From NCBI GenBank assembly GCA_024102975.1, contig JAGFJD010000031.1:1-64000 (forward strand): 64,000 bases of DNA. The letters are read 5' to 3'. Positions 42,865 through 50,064 of the stretch are shown one piece after another. Position numbers and translations under genes: made by a program. Source of the DNA: Phaeodactylibacter sp. Its GTDB lineage: Bacteria; Bacteroidota; Bacteroidia; Chitinophagales; Saprospiraceae. The notes beneath the pieces were generated by a model. The model was given only the letters and a program-made list of their open reading frames with translations. It ran no database searches and was not told the origin of the DNA. Each line of letters opens with the position of its first letter. The stretch's first letter is position 1.

Positions 42865-43989
42865 CTAATACTGCCTCATCTCCGGGTCGATCTCCCGGGC
42901 CCAGGCCAGGATACCCCCCTCCAGGTTGTAGAGGTTGTCGAACGGCGCCAGCATTTGCAGTTCCCGGATGGCGTCGGCGCTGCGCTTGCCGCTGCGGCAG
43001 TGGAGGACCACTTTCTTGTCTCTGGAGATGCGGCCGATACTGTCTTTGATTTGATCGGGAGGAATGAGCTCTCCGCCCAGGTTGGCGATCTCGTACTCGT
43101 AGGGCTCCCGGACGTCGATGAGCTGGAAGTCGGCGCCTTCTTCCATCATTTGACGGAAATCCCGGACGCTGACCTGGGGTACCGGCGCTTTGGGTTGCGG
43201 GGCGCAGAACTGTTCGTAATCGATGAGCCTTTCAATTGCCAGGTCCGGGTTCTTCCGGATTTTCAGGATCCGGGAAATGAAGCTGGCCGCATCGAACAGG
43301 AAGAGTTTTCCGCTTAATGGTTCTCCCACGCCGGTGGCAACCTTGATCACTTCAGAAGCCTGCATGCTGCCGATGATGCCGGGCAAAACGCCGAGCACGC
43401 CGCCTTCGGCGCAGTTGGGCACCAGCTCCGCAGGAGGTGGGGTGGGGAAGAGGTCCCGGTAATTGGGGCCCCGGCTTCCATCTTCCTGCGGGTAGTTGAA
43501 TACGGAAACCTGCCCCTCAAAGCGGAAGATGGACGCATAGACGTTGACTTTTCCCGCCAGGACGCAGGCGTCGTTGACCAGGTAGCGGGTCGGGAAATTA
43601 TCGGTCCCGTCGGCAACAATATCATACCGGGAAACGATGCTGAGTGCATTTTCGCTGGTCAGCTGTTGTTCAAAGATCTCTACTTCGACGTGTGGGTTGA
43701 GGGCCAGGAGTTTCTCCCGGGCGACAACCGCCTTGGGTTTGCCGATGTCCTCCATCGTGTAGAGGACCTGCCGCTGCAGGTTGGTCTCATCTACCCGGTC
43801 GAAATCGACGATGCCGATCCGGCCGATGCCGGCGGCAGCCAGGTAAAGCAGCATGGGGCTGCCCAGCCCGCCGGCGCCAACCACGAGGACGCGGGCCTGC
43901 CGGGCCTTCTCCTGGCCCTGCCTGCCGAATTCGGGCAGCGCCAGGTGCCGGGCATAACGGCGCAGTTCTTCAGCACTGAGTGGATGCAT
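42865..43989 (-). CDS. moeB: ThiF/MoeB family adenylyltransferase fused to a rhodanese domain
   Basis: 374 residues. E1-like adenylyltransferase domain (about 1-255) with VLVVGAGGLGSPMLLYLAAAG nucleotide loop, DRVDETNLQRQ and the conserved DGTDNFPTR; the Cys of PNCAEGGVLG is the likely thiol site. C-terminal rhodanese domain (about 280-370) with HCRSGKRS, active Cys for sulfur transfer. It activates the C-terminal Gly of ThiS/MoaD-like sulfur carriers. The zinc-binding CxxC pairs of E. coli MoeB are replaced (GPNYRD, NPDLAI). No moa/thi genes adjoin. Confidence 0.93.
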   Translation of the reverse strand: MHPLSAEELRRYARHLALPEFGRQGQEKARQARVLVVGAGGLGSPMLLYLAAAGIGRIGIVDFDRVDETNLQRQVLYTMEDIGKPKAVVAREKLLALNPHVEVEIFEQQLTSENALSIVSRYDIVADGTDNFPTRYLVNDACVLAGKVNVYASIFRFEGQVSVFNYPQEDGSRGPNYRDLFPTPPPAELVPNCAEGGVLGVLPGIIGSMQASEVIKVATGVGEPLSGKLFLFDAASFISRILKIRKNPDLAIERLIDYEQFCAPQPKAPVPQVSVRDFRQMMEEGADFQLIDVREPYEYEIANLGGELIPPDQIKDSIGRISRDKKVVLHCRSGKRSADAIRELQMLAPFDNLYNLEGGILAWAREIDPEMRQY

Positions 43990-44107
43990 AATTCTCTGGT
44001 CCTGATTCGTGTGTAAAACCCGCGAAAGGGCAGACTTGTTTGTCGGCTGGAAAAACTTTATGCAGTCCGATTAATAAAATTCCTCCAAAGGTTTTTAATT
44101 CTGGGAA

Positions 44108-44185
44108 TAAATTTGGATTTTTGTGATATATAATCGGTTTTTGGGATAGCCTCTCTCCGCAGTTTCTGGAGGGAGGTTTTTTTTT
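44108..44185 (+). ncRNA. Candidate small RNA with terminator, plus strand
   Basis: A -7 type box TAAATTTG (44108-44115) is followed, 34 bp on, by a hairpin CCTCTCTCC (44150-44158) / GGAGGGAGG (44168-44176, one G.T pair) and nine Ts (44177-44185). Both flanking genes are on the minus strand, so the terminator serves no known gene. Length of the predicted RNA is about 60-65 nt. There is no clear -33 TTTG. Confidence 0.4.
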
Positions 44186-44243
44186 AGGTGCCCGGACGTA
44201 CGCATTTCTGCCCATTTTCATTGCATTTCCCTCCCGCTGCCGC

Positions 44244-45305
44244 TTATTCCTCATACAAAATACTCTGCTTGAAATCCTTCTGCAACAACAACTGGATATT
44301 GGTCAGCACGATCTCGCCCATGGTTTTGCAGTTCAGGAAGCCGTTGTTCCGGTGGTGATAAGCCAGTTCTTCTTTGAGTTGTATGATTTTTTCTTCGGTA
44401 GAAAGCTCGTCTTTGACCATGACCTCCATCAGGTTGCTGAATTGCAGGCCGGACGTTTTCACCCGGGCGGCGATCAGGCTGCGCTCTTCAAGCTGGTACT
44501 GTTTGACCGTTTCCGGCCGCATGTGTTGCATGCCCAGGAAGATGATCGGGTTGTTCTCTTTGAAATACTGCGGAAGGTAAAAGCTCTTTCGCCCTTCGAA
44601 GGATTGCTGGTCGAAGTCGATGGCGCGCATCCGGAACTGGGAGCCCTCAATGTCGGGGGTGATGTCCACGACGTAATTGTAAGACCGCATATCTCCCAGC
44701 AGGCGGACGAAGCAGCGTTCGTTGAACTTGATGAATTCCTTGGCGATTCGGATCTGGTTGAACGTGGTATCGTCCAGGCCGCGCCGCATGAAGTCGTCGC
44801 CGGGAATGCCGGCCACGTGTTCCTCGACCAGCGTGTCCCGGTCTACCATGAACATGACCCGGTTGGGAGAGAGCATGTCTTCGAGTTCCAGGCCGTAGAT
44901 GCGGGAGGCGTCGGCCTTTTTTACATAGAAGTGGTCGTAGTTGTCGTTGAGGCGGTTGATGATCCGGATTCGGAAGGGCTTGGTATTGCCGAAGGTGCAG
45001 AAGTCGATGCGGGCGACGGTCAGGTGGTCGAGCACTTCCACGTCGCCGTCCGTCTTCAGCAGGGCGTAGATGCGCTTCATAGCGTTGTTGATCTCCTGCC
45101 GGTCGGATTCAGAGTAGTAGACCGTTTCCCACAGGGTGTCGTTGCCCTGCTGGTCGATAAGGGGTACAGAGGAATTGTACCGGAGCAGGTCGCGGTACTG
45201 GATGGTCAGGTCGGCGGTGCGGTTGTGGCGTTGCAGGTACTCCCGAAGCCTGGAACTTACCGGTATGAGGGTCTTCTTCTTAGAAGGGACATTGCCTTTC
45301 ATCAT
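44244..45305 (-). CDS. Conserved protein of unknown function, possibly kinase-like
   Basis: 353 residues, soluble, no signal peptide. It has ordered charged blocks: RREYLQRHNRTADLT near the start, TVARIDFCTFGNTKPFRIRI (about 95-115), the LLGDMRSYNYVVDI and MRAIDFDQQSFEGR block (about 205-240), and a helical end. The DxxS-N plus later IDFD spacing is loosely like the catalytic and metal motifs of HipA/PI-kinase-type folds, but no glycine-rich loop is evident, so that is a guess. Stands alone between moeB and the propionate/acetate locus. Confidence 0.65.
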   Translation of the reverse strand: MMKGNVPSKKKTLIPVSSRLREYLQRHNRTADLTIQYRDLLRYNSSVPLIDQQGNDTLWETVYYSESDRQEINNAMKRIYALLKTDGDVEVLDHLTVARIDFCTFGNTKPFRIRIINRLNDNYDHFYVKKADASRIYGLELEDMLSPNRVMFMVDRDTLVEEHVAGIPGDDFMRRGLDDTTFNQIRIAKEFIKFNERCFVRLLGDMRSYNYVVDITPDIEGSQFRMRAIDFDQQSFEGRKSFYLPQYFKENNPIIFLGMQHMRPETVKQYQLEERSLIAARVKTSGLQFSNLMEVMVKDELSTEEKIIQLKEELAYHHRNNGFLNCKTMGEIVLTNIQLLLQKDFKQSILYEE

Positions 45306-45360
45306 AGCACTTCAGTTATTATAACTTCCGTGCATTTTACGAAAATTATGGGAAACTTAG

Positions 45361-45460
45361 GCTGAGGTTGAGGTAAAGGTTGAGGTTGAGGCAGGGTTCT
45401 CAATCTTTGCCTCCAAACATGCTCTTAACCTCAGCCTCAGCCTTAACCTCAACCCTCAAT
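45361..45460. repeat. gaggttgag / cctcaacc inverted repeat field
   Basis: A run of gaggttgagg-like 6-12-mers (about 45364-45391) is answered by cctcaacc/cctcagcc copies (about 45426-45456), giving a long imperfect hairpin that reaches the stop codon of the prpE-like gene. Confidence 0.8.
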
Positions 45461-47354
45461 CCGCCCCGTGGCCGATGTGTTTTTCCTTCATCAGGCCCTC
45501 CAGTTCGGGCAGCACGGTCATATCCTCGATAGTAGAGGGTGGGCTAAACGGTTTGCCGTCGGCAATATGGCGCATGATACGGCGCAGGATCTTGCCCGAC
45601 CGGGTCTTGGGCAGCCGCTGTACGATGGCCACCTTCTTGAAGGACGCCACCGGGCCAACTTTGGCGCGGACCATCTGTATCAGTTCCCCTTCCAGTTCCT
45701 CTTCTGTTTTCTCTACGCCGCCTTTGAGCACGACGAATCCCACGGGAATCTGCCCCTTCATCTGGTCTTCGATACCGATGACGGCGCATTCGGCCACTGC
45801 CGGATGCGCGGCGACGACCTCTTCCATTTTTGCCGTGGAGAGGCGGTGGCCCGCCACGTTGATGATGTCGTCGATCCTGCCGGTGATGAACACGTAGCCG
45901 TCATCGTCGATGTACCCGCCGTCGCCGGTAAAATAAGAGCCCGGATAGGAACTCATGTAAGAAGACAGAAAACGGGGGGTGTCGTTCCAGAGGTTAGGCA
46001 GGCAGCCCGGCGGCAGGGGCAGGCGGATGACGACGGCGCCTTCCTGCCTGGCGGGCAGGCTCTCCCCGTCCGGGCTGACGACCTGAAGGTTGTAGCCGCA
46101 GACCGGTTTGGCGGCAGAGCCCGGTTTGATGGGCAATAGTTCTACGCCTACCATATTGGCCAGCATGGGCCAGCCGGATTCGGTCTGCCACCAGTGGTCG
46201 ATGACTGGCACGCCCAGGAGCTGGCCGCACCATTCCAGGGTGGCTACGTCGCAACGCTCGCCGGCCAGGAAGAGGTAGTCGAGGCTGCTGGTGTCGTATT
46301 TCTTTTTGAGCTCTCCGCTGGGATCTTCTTTTTTGATGGCCCGGAACGCCGTCGGCGCCGTAAAGAACACCTTTACTTTATAGTCTTCGATCACCCGCCA
46401 GAAGGCGCCGGCATCCGGCGTCTTTACCGGTTTGCCTTCGTAGAGTATAGTGGAGCAGCCATGGATCAGCGGAGCATAAACGATATAGGAGTGGCCCACC
46501 ACCCAGCCCACGTCCGAAGCAGCCCAGTATACGTCGCCGGGCTTTACCCCGTAGATGTATTCCATGCTGAATTTCATGGCAACGGCGTGCCCCCCGTTGT
46601 CCCGCATAACGCCCTTGGGGCGGCCGGTAGTGCCGGAGGTGTACAGGATATAAAGCGGATCGGTGGCTTCCACCGGCACGTAGCCCGCCGGCTCGGCCCG
46701 GGAAACCAAATCCTGCCAGTCGAAGTCACGCCCTTCCTTCAGGGGGGCTTCCAGCTGAGGCCGCTGATAAACGATACAGCCTTCGGGCTTGTGTTCGGCC
46801 TCCTCCAGGGCGGCATTGAGGATCGTCATATAGTCGATGACTTTGGTGATCTCGATGCCGCAGCTCGCCGCCAGCAGGTATTTGGGCTGGGCGTCGTCGA
46901 TGCGGATGGCCAGCTCATGAGGAGCAAAGCCGCCGAATACGACAGAATGGATGGCACCCAGGCGGGCACAGGCCAGCATGGCGATCACCGTCTGCGGGAT
47001 CATGGGCATGTAAATGATCACCCGGTCGCCTTTTTCCACGCCGCGGGCCCGGAGGGCGCCGGCGAACAGGCTGACTTCTTCCAGCAGTTGCTGGTAAGTG
47101 AACGCCTGTTTGGCGCCCGTTACCGGCGAGTCATAGTAAAGAGCTACCTGCTGGCCCCGGCCGTTCTCAACGTGATAGTCCAGCGCCAGGTAAGCGGTAT
47201 TGAGCTTTCCTCCTTCATACCAGCGATAAAGCCCTTCTTCATCTTTGGACAAGATGGTTTTCGGTTTCCCGAACCAGGGGATCGCCTCTGCCTGTTCTCT
47301 CCAGAAATCCTCGGGGGAGGACATGCTCCTGTCGTAAAATTCCTGATAGGTCAT
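45456..47354 (-). CDS. prpE: Propionyl-CoA synthetase-type acyl-CoA ligase
   Basis: 632 residues, AMP-forming ANL ligase. YILYTSGTTGRPKGVMRDNG (A3 motif; RDNGGH is the propionyl/PrpE type), WWQTESGW, GDGGYIDDDGYV (A7) and PKTRSGKILRR near the end, with the acetylatable lysine. Activates short acyl acids (propionate, acetate) to CoA thioesters. It follows acs on the same strand after a 190-bp repeat-rich gap, at the distal end of the acetate locus. Length is typical. Acetate versus propionate preference is inferred from the motif. Confidence 0.9.
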   Translation of the reverse strand: MTYQEFYDRSMSSPEDFWREQAEAIPWFGKPKTILSKDEEGLYRWYEGGKLNTAYLALDYHVENGRGQQVALYYDSPVTGAKQAFTYQQLLEEVSLFAGALRARGVEKGDRVIIYMPMIPQTVIAMLACARLGAIHSVVFGGFAPHELAIRIDDAQPKYLLAASCGIEITKVIDYMTILNAALEEAEHKPEGCIVYQRPQLEAPLKEGRDFDWQDLVSRAEPAGYVPVEATDPLYILYTSGTTGRPKGVMRDNGGHAVAMKFSMEYIYGVKPGDVYWAASDVGWVVGHSYIVYAPLIHGCSTILYEGKPVKTPDAGAFWRVIEDYKVKVFFTAPTAFRAIKKEDPSGELKKKYDTSSLDYLFLAGERCDVATLEWCGQLLGVPVIDHWWQTESGWPMLANMVGVELLPIKPGSAAKPVCGYNLQVVSPDGESLPARQEGAVVIRLPLPPGCLPNLWNDTPRFLSSYMSSYPGSYFTGDGGYIDDDGYVFITGRIDDIINVAGHRLSTAKMEEVVAAHPAVAECAVIGIEDQMKGQIPVGFVVLKGGVEKTEEELEGELIQMVRAKVGPVASFKKVAIVQRLPKTRSGKILRRIMRHIADGKPFSPPSTIEDMTVLPELEGLMKEKHIGHGAD

Positions 47355-47370
47355 AATTTTATTTTTTTCA

Positions 47371-47544
47371 GACAGGATTGACAGGGCTGACAGGACTGAC
47401 AGGATTAAGCTGTACCCCAGCCCGCAGCCATCCTATAAAACCTGTGAATCCTGTAAACCCTGTCTGTTGCCTATGTCTGCCAAACCTGTACATCCTGTAA
47501 ACCCTGTCTATTGCCTATGTCTGCCAAACCTGTATATCCTGTCC
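47371..47544. repeat. cctgt-rich repeat field with 44-bp tandem duplication
   Basis: gacaggatt/gacagg units (about 47371-47405) face an inverted set ending in two tandem 44-bp units (47451-47494 and 47495-47538), differing at two or three positions. It lies between acs and the prpE-like gene. Confidence 0.85.
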
Positions 47545-49449
47545 TCAAACGCCCTTTGCTCCTGTCTTGATCTCGTCGACCACCTCCGGATTCAACAGGG
47601 TAGAGGTGTCGCCGAGGTTGGAGGTGTCGCCGGAAGCGACCTTGCGCAGGATGCGGCGCATGATCTTTCCGGACCGCGTCTTGGGCAGGCCGGAGACGAT
47701 CTGGATCTTATCCGGTTTGGCGATCGGGCCGATCTCTTTGGTCACCACCTGCAGGATTTCCTTGCGGAACTGCTCTTCGTCGCCGACGGGGCCGGCGGTG
47801 ATGACGTAGGCATAGATGCCCTGGCCCTTAATGTCGTGCGGGTAACCGACCACAGCGGATTCGACCACTTTGGGGTGTTCGTTGATCGCGTTTTCCACTT
47901 CGGCGGTCCCCATCCGGTGGCCGGAAACGTTGATCACATCGTCCACCCGGCCGATGATCCGGTACATGCCGTCTTTGTCGCGGCGGGCGCCGTCGCCGGT
48001 GAAATACTTGTCCTGGAAAGCCGAGAAATAGGTCTGCCGGCACCGTTCGTGGTCTCCGTAAGTGGTGCGCAGCATAGAAGGCCAGGGGTATTTCACGCAG
48101 AGCAGCCCTTCGGTGTCATTGCCGCTGAGCTCATTTCCGTCGGAATCCATCAGGCAGGGTTGGATGCCCGGCAGCGGATAGCCGGCGTGAGCAGGCTTCA
48201 TGGGGCTGAGGCCGCCCAGGCCGGAGATCATGATACCGCCGGTTTCCGTTTGCCACCAGGTATCGACGATGGGGGAATTGCCCTTGCCTATTTTGTTGTA
48301 GTACCATTCCCAAGCTTCTTCATTGATGGGTTCGCCTACCGTGCCCAGTACTTTGATGGAACTCAGATCATAGTCCTCTACCCATTGGTCGCCCTGTGCC
48401 ATCAGGGCCCGGATGGCGGTGGGCGCTGTGTAGAACTGGTTGACCTGGAGCTTGTCGCACACCGCCCAGAAGCGCCCGGCGTCGGGATAGGTCGGCACGC
48501 CTTCGAACATGACGGTCGTGGCGCCGGCCAGCAGCGGGCCGTAGACGATGTAGGAATGGCCGGTGATCCAGCCAATGTCGGCGGTGCACCAGTAAATGTC
48601 GCCGTCCTGGTATTGAAATACGTTCTGGAACGAAAAGGCGGTGTAAACCATATAGCCGCCACAGGTGTGGACGACGCCTTTGGGTTTGCCAGTGGAACCG
48701 GAGGTGTAGAGGATGAAAAGCATATCCTCGGCATCCATTTCCTCGGCTTCGCACTCGGCGCTCTGGCCGTCCACTTCGTCGTGCCACCATTTGTCGCGCC
48801 CGCCTTCCATAGTCACCGGGTCGCCGGTGTTTTTATGGACCAGTACCGTTTCGATGCTGTCGCAGCCCATGGCCAGGGCATCGTCGACGACCTGTTTCAC
48901 CGGGATGTTCTTCGCGCCCCGGGCGTTATAGTCAGAGCAGATCACCATTTTGCAGGTGGCGTCCTTGATGCGGTCGGCCAGGGCCTGGGCGGAAAAGCCG
49001 GCGAAGACGACAGAGTGGATGGCGCCAATACGGGCGCAGGCCAGCACGGCAATGGCCAGCTCCGGCACCATAGGCATGTAGAAACAGACGCGGTCGCCTT
49101 TTTCGATGCCGTTGGCTTTCAAAGCGTTGGCCGTTTTGCATACGGCGGCGTGCAATTCTTTGTAGGTATATTTCTGCACCGGGGCGTCCGGCTGGTTGGG
49201 TTCGAAGAGTATGGCGACCTGGTCTCCCCGGCTTTCCAGGTGGCGGTCCAGGCAGTTCTCGGTAATGTTGAGCTTGCCGCCGACGAACCACTTCACGTCG
49301 GGGTCCCGGAAATTCCAGTCAAGGACTTTGTCCCACTTTTTGCGCCAGGTAAAGGTGGAGGCCTGCTCTGCCCAGAATCCCTCCGGGTCTTCAACGCTGC
49401 GGCGGTAGACGTCCTTGTATTCATCGAAGGACTTGATCTGTAGAGTCAT
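47545..49449 (-). CDS. acs: Acetyl-CoA synthetase
   Basis: 634 residues. AMP-forming ANL ligase: LFILYTSGSTGKPKGVVHT (A3), WWQTETGGIMI, TGDGARRDKDGMY (A7 region), VSGHRMGTAEVE and PKTRSGKIMRR with the conserved acetylation-prone lysine. Converts acetate, ATP and CoA to acetyl-CoA. The downstream gene of the sensor-kinase/response-regulator pair on the same strand. The 116-bp leader contains an AT-rich palindrome (49511-49541) likely to be part of its control region. Confidence 0.97.
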   Translation of the reverse strand: MTLQIKSFDEYKDVYRRSVEDPEGFWAEQASTFTWRKKWDKVLDWNFRDPDVKWFVGGKLNITENCLDRHLESRGDQVAILFEPNQPDAPVQKYTYKELHAAVCKTANALKANGIEKGDRVCFYMPMVPELAIAVLACARIGAIHSVVFAGFSAQALADRIKDATCKMVICSDYNARGAKNIPVKQVVDDALAMGCDSIETVLVHKNTGDPVTMEGGRDKWWHDEVDGQSAECEAEEMDAEDMLFILYTSGSTGKPKGVVHTCGGYMVYTAFSFQNVFQYQDGDIYWCTADIGWITGHSYIVYGPLLAGATTVMFEGVPTYPDAGRFWAVCDKLQVNQFYTAPTAIRALMAQGDQWVEDYDLSSIKVLGTVGEPINEEAWEWYYNKIGKGNSPIVDTWWQTETGGIMISGLGGLSPMKPAHAGYPLPGIQPCLMDSDGNELSGNDTEGLLCVKYPWPSMLRTTYGDHERCRQTYFSAFQDKYFTGDGARRDKDGMYRIIGRVDDVINVSGHRMGTAEVENAINEHPKVVESAVVGYPHDIKGQGIYAYVITAGPVGDEEQFRKEILQVVTKEIGPIAKPDKIQIVSGLPKTRSGKIMRRILRKVASGDTSNLGDTSTLLNPEVVDEIKTGAKGV

Positions 49450-49510
49450 ATCGCTATGGTTTTATTGTTGTTTTGAGCAATGCGGATTCTCGGATGCTGA
49501 TTTCAGGGGT

Positions 49511-49541
49511 AAATATATAGATATTTAGATGTTTATATTTG
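49511..49541. promoter_or_regulatory. AT-rich palindrome upstream of acs
   Basis: AAATATA (49511-49517) and TATATTT (49534-49540) are inverted around TAGATATTTAGATGTT. The minus-strand 13-mer CAAATATAAACAT (49529-49541) recurs exactly upstream of the ArsR-type gene (57584-57596), although part of it matches the -7 consensus. It might be a regulator site or a promoter. Confidence 0.4.
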
Positions 49542-49565
49542 TCAAAGTAAAAAAATCTGGATGAA

Positions 49566-49949
49566 TTATCCAAATTCTATGACTTCATTTATTGTATTTA
49601 TCAGCTCATCGTTGTCAAAAGGTTTGGTGATATAGACTTCGCCGCCGGTGGCATATCCCTGGAAGCGGTCTTCCTGGGTTCCTTTTGCGGTGAGGAAAAT
49701 GATCCGGGTGTGGTCATATTGGGCGTTGGCCCGTATTTTTCGGGCTACTTCAAAGCCGTTCATGCCGGGCATCATGACGTCGAGGACGACGATGTCGGGT
49801 TTCTGCGCGGCCATTAACTGCAGGGCCTGATCTCCGTTTTCGGCTTTGAAGGCCTGATAACCTTCCTTTGTGACCAGGAATTCGAGTGCCACAAGGATGT
49901 GAGGTTCATCGTCGACGAGCAGTACTTTGGCGTTGGTTTTATCAGTCAT
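49566..49949 (-). CDS. Receiver-only response regulator
   Basis: 127 residues from ATG 49949 (MTDKTNAKVLLVDDEPHILV). CheY-like receiver: acidic pair Asp13/Asp14, phosphoacceptor Asp57 in VVLDVMMPG, Thr in FLTAKG and Lys in YITKPF. There is no output domain. It is encoded 115 bp downstream of the sensor kinase and 116 bp upstream of acs. In the acetate switch of Vibrio the regulator (CrbR) carries a LuxR-type HTH; its absence here means output must go through another protein or through phosphotransfer. Confidence 0.93.
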   Translation of the reverse strand: MTDKTNAKVLLVDDEPHILVALEFLVTKEGYQAFKAENGDQALQLMAAQKPDIVVLDVMMPGMNGFEVARKIRANAQYDHTRIIFLTAKGTQEDRFQGYATGGEVYITKPFDNDELINTINEVIEFG

Positions 49950-50064
49950 ATTGAACGGGCTCCGAAAGTTTAGCATTGCCGTGGCAGACGGCCCTGATGC
50001 GCTGCTAAATTTACGTTATTTTGAGGAAAAAAAAAATTATCCGCCCTGTCCCCGCATCATTTTC

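Noticed and set aside
47467..49443. 658-residue plus-strand frame opposite acs
   Set aside because: Antisense to a well-identified enzyme.
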